DNA from: Anaerolinea sp.
GTDB lineage: Bacteria > Chloroflexota > Anaerolineae > Aggregatilineales > UBA2796
DNA: 40,388 nucleotides
NCBI GenBank assembly: GCA_014879835.1
Contig: JACSRJ010000171.1
Coordinates: forward strand, 1-40,388
Reading direction: 5' to 3'
Position 1 is the stretch's first letter, and each line of letters opens with the position of its first letter. The position numbers and the translations under genes were made by a program. The notes below the pieces were generated by a model. It had not been told where the DNA came from. It ran no database searches and saw only the letters and a program-made list of their open reading frames with translations. Shown here piece after piece: positions 14,666 to 23,425 of this stretch.

Positions 14666-17377
14666 ATGCCCATACCCATTTTAGCCACCAAACTTTATAT
14701 CCCCCCACCGCGGACCAACCTTGTCCCTCGTGCACGTCTAATTGAGCGCCTGAACGAGGGGCTGCGTGGCAAATTGACCCTCATCTCTGCACCCGCTGGC
14801 TTTGGCAAAACGACGCTGGTGAGCGAATGGATTATCGCTTGCCACCGCCCGGCTGCTTGGCTGTCACTGGAGGAAGGGGATAGCACCCTCACACGCTTCC
14901 TGACTTACTTCATCGCTGCCATGCAGACCCTCATACCGAATCTCGGCGAAGGGGTGCTGGCGATACTTCCATCGCCGCAGCCACCACCAACGGAAGCGAT
15001 TTTGACAGCACTCCTGAATGAGATCGTCACCTTCCCGAACGATTTTCTGTTTGTGCTGGACGATTACCATCTGATTGATGCCAGACCGATTGACGAGGCG
15101 CTCACCTTTTTGTTGGCACATCTGCCTCCCCAGATGCATTTGGTCATCACTACCCGTGAAGACCCCAACATACCTTTGGCGCGGTTACGGGCCCGGAGGC
15201 AGTTGACCGAACTACGTGCGGCTGATCTGCGCTTTACCCCAAGCGAGGCGTCTGATTTCCTCAACCGGATCATGGGGCTTAGCCTCTCGGTAGAAGCTGT
15301 TGAGATGTTGGAGACCCGCACCGAAGGCTGGATCGCCGGATTGCAATTAGCCGCCGTTTCGATGCAGAGCCATCATGATGTTCCACAGTTTATTCGGGCA
15401 TTTGCCGGAGACAATCACTATGTCGTGGACTATCTGATCGAGGAGGTTCTTGAGCACCAACCTGAGCCTGTGCGTCGTTTTTTACTCCAGACCGCCATTC
15501 TTGACCAAATGAATGGGGTGCTGTGTGATGCGGTCACAGGGCAGCAAGACGGTAACGCCCGCTTGGAGGCCTTGAATCGGGGCAACTTCTTCCTCATTCC
15601 ACTGGATAACCAGCGCCGCTGGTACCGTTATCACCATCTGTTTGCCGAAGTTCTCCGAATACATTTGATGGCGGAGCAGCCGGATCAGATAGCTGTTTTG
15701 CATCGACGCGCCAGCGAGTGGTACGAGCAGAATGGCTCCGTATCAGATGCGATTCGCCATGCGCTGTCCGGTCAGGATTTTGGACGTGCCGCCTATCTCA
15801 TTGAGATGACCATACCCCACATGCGAAGGAATCGACAGGAATCCACACTGCTTGGCTGGCTCCAGTTCCTTCCTGACGAAGTGCTGCGTTGTAGACCTGT
15901 GCTCTGTGTCCACTATGCCGGGGCACTGCTGCAAAGTGGCACACTTGAGGGTGCCGAATCCCTGCTGCGAGACGCTGAACGGTGGCTGGACGCTGCGGCC
16001 GGAGGGCATGAACAGCCCAAAGAGTCATCGGCGGAGATGGTTGTGGCCGATGCGGAGGAATTTCGGGGTCTAGCTGGAACGATTGCCATGTATCGCGCCG
16101 CAATCGCCCTGACTTTGGGCGATTTGACCGATACCCTGAAGTATGCCCAAAGGGTGCTTGAGCTTGCAGCAATGGATGATCATCTGCGGCATGGCGCAGC
16201 GACAGCATTCGTTGGGCTTGTCAATTGGACAAAGGGCAATCTTGAGGCAGCACGCCAGTCATATCTCGAATGTATGGCTAGGCTGCAAAAAGTTGGTTTC
16301 ATCTCTGATGTCATCGGCTGCTCAATCGCGCTCGCAGATATGTGGATTGTGCAGGGTCATCTGCGCGAGGCAAAACGCACCTATGAACAGGGTTTGCAGC
16401 TTGCGACCCAAGGTACTTCCGTGCTGCGGGGAGCGGCAGACATGTACGTGGGAATGAGTCAGCTTCATTATGAGCATAATGACTTGGATTTCGCTTTGCA
16501 GCACCTGCAAAAAAGTAAGGAGCTTGGTGATCTCGCGGGGTTATTACAAAACCCGTATCGCTGGCAGGTGGTGATGGCGCGAATACAAGCGGCTCAGGGC
16601 GATCTGGAGGGTGCGTTCAACTTGCTCCAAGAGGCGGAACGTCTGTATGCAGGCGATTTCTCCCCAAATGTACGCCCTATCCCAGCGTTAAAGGCACGGG
16701 TGTGGGTTGCACAGGGGCGGTGGAGTGAAGCCCTTACTTGGGCCCATGAACAAAGACTGTCGCTTGAGGACGACCTCAGTTACCTGCGTGAGTTTGAGCA
16801 TATCACCCTGAGCAGGATACTCCTTGCCCAATATCAGCACGACCCTGCCAACCGTACCCTTCTTGACGCCATAAGTCTGTTGGAGCGTCTTTTAAGCGCC
16901 GCAGAAGCGGGTGATAGAACGGGCAGTGTGATCGAAATCCTGATCCTTCTGGCGCTGGTTCACCAGATGGAAGGTGACATTCCTGCTGCGCTCAGCGCGC
17001 TGGAACGCGCCCTGACACTAGCAGAGCCGGAGGGTTACATCCGGATGTTTGTGGATGAAGGCTACCCCATGACGCTCCTCCTTGAAAAGGCAGTGAAAAA
17101 CGGGATCATGCCGAACTATGCTCATCAACTATTGAGGGCATCAGGCAAAGTTGAGGAGAGAACACCCATCTATCAAGGACTGAGTGATTCATTGAGCGAA
17201 CGCGAGATAGAAGTCCTTCGCCTGCTCAGAAGCGACCTTGACGGCCCAGAAATTGCCCGTGAGCTGGTTGTGTCCCTGAACACCATCCGCACCCATACCA
17301 AAAACATCTACACCAAACTCGGCGTGAACAGCCGCCGAGCAGCAGTACGCCGCGCCGAAGAACTCGGTTTGTTTTAA
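14666..17377 (+). CDS. MalT-like large LuxR-family transcriptional activator (LAL/STAND)
   Basis: A 903-aa regulator. The N-terminus MPIPILATKLYIPPPRTNLV is typical of MalT-like proteins. Walker A is APAGFGKTT (42-50) and Walker B FLFVLDDYHL at about 131-140. Then come the STAND/NB-ARC helical region (ITTREDPNIPLARLRAR), a TPR-like helical middle (about 350-800), and a C-terminal LuxR helix-turn-helix from about 840 (LSEREIEVLRLL, IARELVVSLNTIRTHTKNIY, LGVNSRRAAVRRAEELG). The domains are complete, so it should be an ATP- and inducer-dependent activator that binds direct repeats. The inducer is unknown. The repeated TCACCACAT motif 350-400 bases downstream, before the next genes, is a possible target (inference). 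Confidence 0.92.
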   Translation: MPIPILATKLYIPPPRTNLVPRARLIERLNEGLRGKLTLISAPAGFGKTTLVSEWIIACHRPAAWLSLEEGDSTLTRFLTYFIAAMQTLIPNLGEGVLAILPSPQPPPTEAILTALLNEIVTFPNDFLFVLDDYHLIDARPIDEALTFLLAHLPPQMHLVITTREDPNIPLARLRARRQLTELRAADLRFTPSEASDFLNRIMGLSLSVEAVEMLETRTEGWIAGLQLAAVSMQSHHDVPQFIRAFAGDNHYVVDYLIEEVLEHQPEPVRRFLLQTAILDQMNGVLCDAVTGQQDGNARLEALNRGNFFLIPLDNQRRWYRYHHLFAEVLRIHLMAEQPDQIAVLHRRASEWYEQNGSVSDAIRHALSGQDFGRAAYLIEMTIPHMRRNRQESTLLGWLQFLPDEVLRCRPVLCVHYAGALLQSGTLEGAESLLRDAERWLDAAAGGHEQPKESSAEMVVADAEEFRGLAGTIAMYRAAIALTLGDLTDTLKYAQRVLELAAMDDHLRHGAATAFVGLVNWTKGNLEAARQSYLECMARLQKVGFISDVIGCSIALADMWIVQGHLREAKRTYEQGLQLATQGTSVLRGAADMYVGMSQLHYEHNDLDFALQHLQKSKELGDLAGLLQNPYRWQVVMARIQAAQGDLEGAFNLLQEAERLYAGDFSPNVRPIPALKARVWVAQGRWSEALTWAHEQRLSLEDDLSYLREFEHITLSRILLAQYQHDPANRTLLDAISLLERLLSAAEAGDRTGSVIEILILLALVHQMEGDIPAALSALERALTLAEPEGYIRMFVDEGYPMTLLLEKAVKNGIMPNYAHQLLRASGKVEERTPIYQGLSDSLSEREIEVLRLLRSDLDGPEIARELVVSLNTIRTHTKNIYTKLGVNSRRAAVRRAEELGLF

Positions 17378-17501
17378 CGAACTCAGCCCTCATCCGTCTT
17401 CCCGGCAGGATCACCGCCCTAAAGACCGGGGTTTGCCATGCCCCATAGGCCCCAAGTTAAGGCGTCTTACGGCGCGATTCCGCCATCCGAGGTTTATCCC
17501 C

Positions 17502-17563
17502 TCACCCCCTGCGACCGCAGCGCAGTGCCCGCCCGACCGCCGAGTACGGCTGGGAGAGGGGTA
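17502..17563 (+). repeat. Second short repeat family, copy 1
   Basis: CTCACCCCCTGCGACCG opens the copy. CCGACCGCCGAGTACGGCT near its right end is followed by GGGAGAGGGG. The same arrangement (CCGACCGTCAAGTACGGCT, then CAGAGAGGGG) occurs at 31555-31601. The copy can fold as a CCCC/GGGG-closed hairpin. Confidence 0.55.
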
Positions 17564-17610
17564 AGAACCTTTTGAGGGTCCGTCCCCCACATCCCCCAGA
17601 GCGGGGAGTC

Positions 17611-17690
17611 TGAGGGGTTTACCCCTCGGAGTCTCGATTCCCCCCTTCGCCCCGCGAAGCGTGGGAGAAGGGGGCTAGGGGGATGAGGGG
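17611..17690 (+). repeat. 140-bp repeat family, copy D (right half, decayed)
   Basis: TGAGGGGTTTACCCCTCGG corresponds to the first internal hairpin. The GATTCCCCCCTTCGCC hairpin arm and GAAGGGGGCTAGGGGGATGA correspond to the right half, closest to copy E at 23558. Both terminal repeats are missing. Confidence 0.65.
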
Positions 17691-17725
17691 TATTTGCCAT
17701 CCCTTCACAACACCCCCCTTCACCA

Positions 17726-17770
17726 ATCACCACATGAATCACCACATGTGGTGATGTTTGCTCACCACAT
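17726..17770. promoter_or_regulatory. Iterated TCACCACAT operator-like cluster with 18-bp palindrome
   Basis: TCACCACAT occurs at 17727-17735, 17739-17747 and 17762-17770, and once inverted at 17746-17754. The second and inverted copies form the perfect 18-nt palindrome ATCACCACATGTGGTGAT (17738-17755). It lies 80-125 bases before the 87-aa gene. This arrangement of direct and inverted copies suggests cooperative binding by a regulator. Confidence 0.55.
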
Positions 17771-17849
17771 TCGGCTGTATCTTCTCGCTAACGACCGAAC
17801 GCATACAAAGGCGCAGAGCACTTCGCCAAAGGTGGAGCATGAACTTGGA

Positions 17850-18113
17850 ATGAGCACAACACCCCCATCGACTGAGGATCATCACGAGCCCGGACATTAT
17901 GAGATTCGCATCATGGGTCACCTTGATGACCGCTGGGCTGACTGGTTTGAAGGGATGACCATCACACTGGAAAGCAACGGCGAGACCCGCTTAACCGGTG
18001 CAGTGATCGATCAATCCACATTACATGGATTACTCAAGAAAGTACGTGATTTGGGAATGCCCTTGGTTTCGGTAAACCGCATCGAGCCGGGTTCCCCAGA
18101 TACCAAGCCTTAA
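17850..18113 (+). CDS. Conserved small protein of unknown function
   Basis: An 87-aa protein; I do not recognise a named domain. It starts MSTTPPSTEDHHEPGHYEIR, then has a compact core G-H-L-D-D-R-W-A-D-W-F-E-G-M-T-I-T-L-E-S-N-G-E-T, L-T-G-A-V-I-D-Q-S-T-L-H-G-L-L, and KKVRDLGMPLVSVNRIEPG. The core looks like a folded alpha/beta domain with an acidic surface; no signal peptide or membrane segment. The ATG at 17850 begins at the family-like N-terminus, while the longer in-frame ORF from 17694 adds a low-complexity His/Pro-rich leader that crosses the motif cluster. It is 50 bases upstream of the first MDR oxidoreductase and probably co-transcribed with it, so a regulatory or accessory role to that enzyme is possible. 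Confidence 0.7.
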   Translation: MSTTPPSTEDHHEPGHYEIRIMGHLDDRWADWFEGMTITLESNGETRLTGAVIDQSTLHGLLKKVRDLGMPLVSVNRIEPGSPDTKP

Positions 18114-18163
18114 CACCTAAAACGGCCGCCCTCAAAGGGGCATCAAATGAGGAGGAGGTTCAA

Positions 18164-19144
18164 ATGAAAGCTGTTGTGTACACCACTTACGGATCACCCG
18201 ATGTGCTTCAGTTCCAAGACGTTGAAAAACCACAACCCCAAGACCATGAAGTCCTTGTGCAGATCCAAGCGGCATCGGCCAATCCACTGGACTGGCACTT
18301 GATGAGAGCCGCACCGTTTTTAGCACGCCTAGAAAATGGGCTGTTCAAACCCAAACAAACCAGACTCGGCGCTGATTTTGCCGGGCGGGTTGAAGCGGTT
18401 GGCAGTAAGGTAACGCAGTTTCAACCGGGGGATGCAGTATTCGGCAGCAGCTTCGGGCGGGGTCTAGGTGCTTTTGCTGAGTATATCTGTGTACATGAAG
18501 AAGTTTTGGTGCCCAAGCCATCTCAGGTCTCCTTTGACGCCGCGGCTGCCGTGCCCACAGCAGCGCTCACAGCGCTGCAAGGATTGCGCGACAAAGGACA
18601 GATTCAGTCCGGGCAAAAAGTCCTGATCAATGGCGCATCCGGCGGCGTCGGAACGTTCGCGGTGCAGCTTGCCAAAGCCTTCGGGGCCGAAGTCACGGGT
18701 GTGTGCAGCACCCGGAATCTGGAGATGGTACGCTCAATCGGGGCGGATCATGTCATTGATTACACCCATGAGGATTTCACCCGTAATGGGCAGCAGTATG
18801 ACTTGATTTACTGTGCCGTGGGCAACCGTTCCATCACCGATTACAAGCGCGCCCTTAAACCCCAAGGAATCTGCATCATTGCCGGGTTTACTTCTCTGCG
18901 GCTGCTGTTTGAACACATGATTCTTGGCCCGCGTAGGTCAAAAGCCGGAGGACAGCGAGTCGGACCCAGTGGGACGGTAACCCCCAACAAAGCAGACCTG
19001 ACCTTTGTGCAAGCGCTGCTTGAAAGCGGCAAAATCGTCCCCGTCATCGACCGATGTTACCCGTTGCATGAGACGGCTGAAGCCATTCGGTATCTGGAAA
19101 CAGGGCGTGTCAGAGGCAAACTCGTCATCACGGTAGCACCATAA
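18164..19144 (+). CDS. Zinc-free MDR oxidoreductase (quinone-reductase/zeta-crystallin-like)
   Basis: A 326-aa medium-chain dehydrogenase/reductase. It opens MKAVVYTTYGSPDVLQFQDV, has the GroES-like domain motif LGADFAGRVEAVGSKVTQFQ, and the Rossmann NAD(P) motif NGASGGVGTFAVQLAKAFGA (about 156-175). IGADHVIDYTHEDF follows, a common coenzyme-specificity stretch. The catalytic and structural zinc cysteines of classical alcohol dehydrogenases are not evident, so it belongs to the quinone oxidoreductase-like group acting on quinones, enones or alkenals. Strong ribosome site GGAGGAGG. A paralogue follows 62 bases later, so the two arose by tandem duplication. Confidence 0.88.
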   Translation: MKAVVYTTYGSPDVLQFQDVEKPQPQDHEVLVQIQAASANPLDWHLMRAAPFLARLENGLFKPKQTRLGADFAGRVEAVGSKVTQFQPGDAVFGSSFGRGLGAFAEYICVHEEVLVPKPSQVSFDAAAAVPTAALTALQGLRDKGQIQSGQKVLINGASGGVGTFAVQLAKAFGAEVTGVCSTRNLEMVRSIGADHVIDYTHEDFTRNGQQYDLIYCAVGNRSITDYKRALKPQGICIIAGFTSLRLLFEHMILGPRRSKAGGQRVGPSGTVTPNKADLTFVQALLESGKIVPVIDRCYPLHETAEAIRYLETGRVRGKLVITVAP

Positions 19145-19206
19145 CGCCTTGCTTCATCCTATCTTATGCCCGTCCCATCAAAGCCATCACGAAACGAAGG
19201 AACTTC

Positions 19207-20208
19207 ATGAAAGCAGTACTGTGGACAGCCTACGGATCGCCCGATGTCCTTCAACGCGCTGAGGTCAAGAAACCGGTTCCGGGGGATAACGAGGTTCTGA
19301 TCAAGATACATGCAACGACAGCACCGTCAGGGGACTGCGAGATGCGCAGTTTGAATAAGATGCGCTGGTACACCCTCCCGGTGCGTGCCTATGTGGGGCT
19401 GTTAAAACCCATACGCATCACAATACTGGGGATGGAGTTGGCGGGTGAGATTGAAGCGGTAGGCAAAGCAGTAAAACGATTCAAAGTTGGGGATCAGGTT
19501 TTTGCAGAGACCGGCTTCATCCATACCGGTACTTATGCAGAATACATCGTCCTGCCAGAAGAACCGAAGGGCGGGGCACTGGTCATCAAACCAGTCAACA
19601 TGACCTATGAAGAAGCCGCCGCCGTCCCCGTAGGCGGGCTGGAAGCCTTGGGTTTTCTGAGGCAGGGAAATATCCAGCGTGGACAAAAGATTCTGATGAA
19701 CGGCGCGGGTGGAACCATCGGTACTTTTGCGGTGCAGCTTGCAAAGCACTTCGGGGCCGAAGTGACCGGGGTAGACAGCACCGACAAGCTAGACATGATC
19801 CGTTCGATTGGGGCAGATCATGTCATGGATTACACGCGGGAGGACTTCACCAAAAGCGGTGAGCGCTATGATTTCATTCTCGATATTGCGGGCAAAAGCC
19901 CGTTTTCCGGCAGCTTGAGGTCACTGAAGCCCAATGGGTGTTACCTCATCGTTAATCCTCGTCTATCGCAGCGGATTCGAGGGCGATGGGCTTCACGAAC
20001 CGGCAGCCCCAAAGTGATGTTTGGGGCAGTTTACCCAAGGACTGAAGATCTGAATTTCCTCAGGGAACTCATTGAGAGGGTAAAACTCAAGACGGTCATC
20101 GACCGACGTTATGATCTGGAACAGGCTGCCGAGGCACACCGTTATGTCGAAACTGGACTCAAAAAGGGACATGTGGTCATCACGGTGACGCCTCGTGGCG
20201 AAACCTAA
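19207..20208 (+). CDS. Second zinc-free MDR oxidoreductase (tandem paralogue)
   Basis: A 333-aa protein clearly paralogous to the gene at 18164 (MKAVLWTAYGSPDVLQRAEV against MKAVVYTTYGSPDVLQFQDV; IRSIGADHVMDYTREDFTKS in the Rossmann domain). The cofactor motif is NGAGGTIGTFAVQLAKHFGA. The substrate domain differs: it carries FAETGFIHTGTYAEYIVLPE and a longer loop before the Rossmann fold, so the substrate is probably different. NADPH-dependent reduction of an activated C=C or quinone is expected from the family; the true substrate is unknown. No obvious regulatory signal lies in the 62-base gap, which suggests co-transcription. Confidence 0.88.
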   Translation: MKAVLWTAYGSPDVLQRAEVKKPVPGDNEVLIKIHATTAPSGDCEMRSLNKMRWYTLPVRAYVGLLKPIRITILGMELAGEIEAVGKAVKRFKVGDQVFAETGFIHTGTYAEYIVLPEEPKGGALVIKPVNMTYEEAAAVPVGGLEALGFLRQGNIQRGQKILMNGAGGTIGTFAVQLAKHFGAEVTGVDSTDKLDMIRSIGADHVMDYTREDFTKSGERYDFILDIAGKSPFSGSLRSLKPNGCYLIVNPRLSQRIRGRWASRTGSPKVMFGAVYPRTEDLNFLRELIERVKLKTVIDRRYDLEQAAEAHRYVETGLKKGHVVITVTPRGET

Positions 20209-20307
20209 CAAGGCGGGGCATATGCACATTTTTTTGAGACGATGAGGTAAGAAGTGGGGTTGTATTTCCCTCTAAACGATACTTGGTATCACTAAAGGAA
20301 TCAAAGC

Positions 20308-21204
20308 ATGTTGGATGTTGTGATTGTTGGCGGCAGCAGCGCCGGATTGAGCGCCGCCTTGGTCTTGGGTAGGTCATTAAGGGAAATTGTGGTGATCGAT
20401 GATCAGAAACCCTGCAATCGTTTTAGCCACGCATCTCACGGGTTTTTGACCCGCGACGGCATTCAGCCTTCTGAGTTATTGCGAATTGCCTCTGAGCAGC
20501 TTCAGCATTACCCAACGGTGGCCCGCAAAACGGCTACCGCTCAACACATCCAAAAGCGTGACTCTGACTTTGAGATCACGGCTTCAGATGGCTCCAAACT
20601 GCAAGCGCGGATGGTTTTGCTGGCAACGGGGCTGCGTGATGAACTCCCTTCGTTGGCGGGTATCGAAGGTTTGTGGGGAAAAAGTGTCTTTCACTGCCCA
20701 TACTGCGATGGCTATGAAGTCAGGGGCAAGGCGATTGCAGTGTATGGTGAGGATGAGACCGCACTTCACCAAGTGATGATGCTTCGCAACTGGACAGACA
20801 ACCTAACCCTTTGCACTGCTGGTCGTTGGGAACTGACGGTGGCGCAGCGCACAAGGCTCGCTCGATCTGGGATTGAGGTCGTTGAACAGCCAATTGCGGC
20901 ACTTGAAAGCGCGGACACTCAGATACAGGCGATTCGGTTTATTGATGGCACATCGTTGGACTGCGATGCCTTCTTTATTCGCCCCAAGACGACTCATCGA
21001 ACGACTTTTGCTCATGATTTGGGCTGTACAGTTGATGCACACAATGTGGTGCAGGTCGATCTGCGGGGGCGAACGAGTGTCGAGGGGGTATATGCGGCAG
21101 GTGACCTATCGTCTCCGATGCGAAGTGTCGCAATTGCTGTGGCGCAGGGGGCCGCTGCCGGGTATGGGATAAACGCCGATCTGATCGACCGCGATTTTTC
21201 TTGA
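20308..21204 (+). CDS. Thioredoxin-reductase-like FAD/NAD(P) oxidoreductase
   Basis: A 298-aa flavoprotein. The FAD-binding GGSSAGLSAAL (8-18), the second dinucleotide site around AVYGEDETALHQ, and the C-terminal VYAAGDLSSPMRSVAIAVAQ FAD contact are in the usual order. The redox pair is Cys130-Pro-Tyr-Cys133-Asp-Gly (HCPYCDGYE), where classical TrxB has CAxCDG. Similar proteins appear as stand-alone thioredoxin-reductase-like disulfide or dithiol oxidoreductases. The gene follows the MDR pair by 99 bases in the same direction and may belong with them in a redox or detoxification unit. The partner thiol protein is unknown. Confidence 0.88.
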   Translation: MLDVVIVGGSSAGLSAALVLGRSLREIVVIDDQKPCNRFSHASHGFLTRDGIQPSELLRIASEQLQHYPTVARKTATAQHIQKRDSDFEITASDGSKLQARMVLLATGLRDELPSLAGIEGLWGKSVFHCPYCDGYEVRGKAIAVYGEDETALHQVMMLRNWTDNLTLCTAGRWELTVAQRTRLARSGIEVVEQPIAALESADTQIQAIRFIDGTSLDCDAFFIRPKTTHRTTFAHDLGCTVDAHNVVQVDLRGRTSVEGVYAAGDLSSPMRSVAIAVAQGAAAGYGINADLIDRDFS

Positions 21205-21408
21205 GATCGATGAAAGCGGTCAAACGTGGAGACCTGTTGGGCTGAACCGCCCTTGATGGCATTCCGGGTTTCCGGGATCGGTCTCAGCGGTCAAGATCAG
21301 GGCAGCGGGAGCGTATCCACTGCCCGAATCAACCACAAGCACCCTCGCCGGACCTTCGGCTCTATCGCGGATTGCAAAGCATGGGCGAGGTGGTGTTGAG
21401 GAAGTGCG

Positions 21409-22275
21409 TCATGCCCGCTCCAGTTCACCTACCCCAGTGATCTGAGCGCTCACTTCCCACAGCCGTCGCCAGTGATCTTTCTGGTAGGATTCAGCACTTG
21501 ATTTGACAGGTTGCTTCTGATGGAAGTATTTGCCTGTCAACCCTTCGACCTCCGGGGATGAGGCTAGGTAAACAGAGGTTTGGGCGCCATCTTCAGGTTT
21601 AAGCGCAAGCCGCTGTATCCCACCAAAGACCCACTTTATCAGGTTACTCTGGGTATTTTTGCCAAACCCCGTGCGTACAAAACCCGGATGAAGTGCATTT
21701 ACGGTCACCCCAGTGCCGTGCAAGCGCTCTGCCAGATCATAGGTGAAAATGATGTTCATCAACTTAGAGCGCCCGTAGGCACGAAACCCTGCATAACCCC
21801 TGTTGAACTCTAGGTCGTTAAAGTCCAATCTGCCCATCCGGTGAGCTCCGGAGGAGACATTGATCACCCGTGCGGGAGCGCTTGCCTTCAACATTTCCAG
21901 AAGCAGGTTGGTGAGCACAAAGTAACTCAGATGGTTGAGGGCAAAGGTCATCTCATGTCCTTCGGCGGTCATCTGTTTCTCAAAAAAGATTGCCCCTGCG
22001 TTATTGATCAATACATGAAGTTCGCGGTATTTCGCCTTAAACTCCTCCGTTAGGTGCCTTACTTGTTCCATGAGGGACAGATCGGCGATCAATCCTTCTA
22101 CTTGATTATGTCCCGCAGCAGCGTTGATCTCCGTGACCACTTCGGCAGTTTTCTGGCGATTACGCCCAACAATAACGACCGTCGCTCCAAGTTTTGCCAG
22201 TTCCAGCGCCGTTTGTTTGCCGATTCCATTGGTTCCACCTGTCACTAGACAGGTCTTTCCGTCCATCGATTGCAT
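21409..22275 (-). CDS. Short-chain dehydrogenase/reductase (retinol-dehydrogenase-like)
   Basis: A 288-aa classical SDR: cofactor motif TGGTNGIG (12-19), NNAGA (91-95), catalytic Ser141/142 (NVSSGAH), and Tyr167-x-x-x-Lys171 (YGRSK). The GRNRQKT stretch after beta-2 has an Arg suited to NADP. The C-terminal variable region (about 190-280) resembles the WWOX/retinol dehydrogenase group, which acts on lipophilic alcohols and ketones. The N-terminus may begin at Met1 or Met4. It is convergent with the flavoprotein gene and divergent from the secreted esterase at 22463. No pathway partner is visible. Confidence 0.9.
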   Translation of the reverse strand: MQSMDGKTCLVTGGTNGIGKQTALELAKLGATVVIVGRNRQKTAEVVTEINAAAGHNQVEGLIADLSLMEQVRHLTEEFKAKYRELHVLINNAGAIFFEKQMTAEGHEMTFALNHLSYFVLTNLLLEMLKASAPARVINVSSGAHRMGRLDFNDLEFNRGYAGFRAYGRSKLMNIIFTYDLAERLHGTGVTVNALHPGFVRTGFGKNTQSNLIKWVFGGIQRLALKPEDGAQTSVYLASSPEVEGLTGKYFHQKQPVKSSAESYQKDHWRRLWEVSAQITGVGELERA

Positions 22276-22304
22276 GAATGATCCTTTATTGATACCACCT
22301 CTTG

Positions 22305-22415
22305 GATTATCGGGATCATCAGATTGAATGACCAGCTACACTTTTCTGGGGAATGATTCACGTTTACCTGCTCCCTGTCTCCACTTTGCACTTCCTGTTC
22401 GCATTTCCGATAATC
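22305..22415. promoter_or_regulatory. 9-bp inverted repeat in the SDR/esterase divergent region
   Basis: GATTATCGG (22305-22313) and its exact complement CCGATAATC (22407-22415) flank the divergent intergenic region, each near one gene start. Followed on each strand by related bases (GATCATCAGATT, CAGATTT). A shared regulator site is possible but unproven. Confidence 0.3.
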
Positions 22416-22462
22416 AGATTTAGGGGATAGGGTCTACCCCAAGATGAGAAGGAACGCCTCTG

Positions 22463-23425
22463 ATGAGACTGCGTCTAAAATTCATATGGATCGTGATTTC
22501 TGTGATCACTTTGGGGATCGGTCTGCTGCCGCTCGTTCCCGCTGCGGCTCAGGAGGAATCCGAGGCTTGTGCTCCGGCAAAAGAAGGATTTCCACCGGGT
22601 GAGACCACCCGCCGCTTGATCGTAAGTGGCGGTGAACGCTCGTATTTGTTACACATCCCATCCGGTTATGATCCGAGTAAACGATACCCGCTTGTCCTCA
22701 GTTTTCACGGGTTTACCAGCAATTCAGAGGATCAGTCAACTCTGACCCGGTTCGGCAAACTGGCGGACAGTGAGGGGTTTATCGTTGTCTTCCCTCAAGG
22801 GCTGGCAGTCCCACCTTTTCCGCCGCGCTGGAATGCCGGCATCACCCCCTTTATGGAAGAGGACAGTGCCGACGATGTAGGTTTTGTGAAGGCGCTCTTG
22901 GATGATCTGGAGGTGACCTTGTGTGTGGACACCTACCGGATCTATGCCAACGGATTCTCCAATGGCGCTGGTTTTGTACATCGCCTCGCCTGTGAACTCT
23001 CGGATCGGATAACGGCGATAGGTGGGGTTTCCGGGGCGTATCTGGAGCAGAAGGGCGGATGCAACCCGGTGCGTGCTGTACCGATCATTGCCTTTCATTC
23101 CGATACCGATCCGGTTGCTAGGATTGAAGGTATCCCTGCTCAAGGTGCGATTCCGGTGCGCACATGGATCGAGGGATGGGTGGAACGTAATGGTTGTAGT
23201 GCCAGCCCCGAAGCCCTTGAACCCATTGGAGCAGTAGAGGGTACCCACTACAGCGGCTGCAAAGATGGGGTTGAGGTTGTGTTTTATCTGATCAAAGGGG
23301 CAGGGCATACTTGGGCTGGCGGGCGCGATATTCCTTTTGTAGGAGCCACCAACCGCGACATCAGCGCAAGTGAAGTAATGTGGTCATTTTTTAAGCAGTA
23401 CACCTTACAAGGGGCAGTCCAGTAA
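22463..23425 (+). CDS. Secreted poly(3-hydroxybutyrate)-depolymerase-family esterase
   Basis: A 320-aa exported alpha/beta hydrolase. The signal peptide MRLRLKFIWIVISVITLGIG ends in PAAAQEE near residue 30. Family sequence: PLVLSFHGFTSNSEDQ (76-91, oxyanion region), nucleophile Ser166 in GFSNG, Asp214 or Asp216 (HSDTDP), and His282 in GAGHTW. This matches the LpqC/CE1-like group, which includes PHB depolymerases and feruloyl esterases. No carbohydrate- or PHB-binding C-terminal domain is attached, so a small soluble esterase for polyester, lipid or plant-cell-wall esters is likely. Paired Cys residues (36, 154, 177, 200, 245, 266) suggest disulfides outside the cell. Confidence 0.87.
   Translation: MRLRLKFIWIVISVITLGIGLLPLVPAAAQEESEACAPAKEGFPPGETTRRLIVSGGERSYLLHIPSGYDPSKRYPLVLSFHGFTSNSEDQSTLTRFGKLADSEGFIVVFPQGLAVPPFPPRWNAGITPFMEEDSADDVGFVKALLDDLEVTLCVDTYRIYANGFSNGAGFVHRLACELSDRITAIGGVSGAYLEQKGGCNPVRAVPIIAFHSDTDPVARIEGIPAQGAIPVRTWIEGWVERNGCSASPEALEPIGAVEGTHYSGCKDGVEVVFYLIKGAGHTWAGGRDIPFVGATNRDISASEVMWSFFKQYTLQGAVQ

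Larger units (their letters stand above)
17378..17849. other. 472-base intergenic region with repeats and an operator-like cluster
   Basis: No credible gene was found. It holds a short repeat shared with 31555-31601 (17502-17563), a decayed copy of the 140-bp family (17611-17690) and the TCACCACAT motif cluster (17726-17770). An in-frame ORF start at 17694 extends through the motif cluster and is not supported as coding. Confidence 0.6.

Noticed and set aside
17694-17849. N-terminal extension of the 87-aa protein
   Set aside because: The added 52 residues cross the TCACCACAT cluster and have no protein-like composition.
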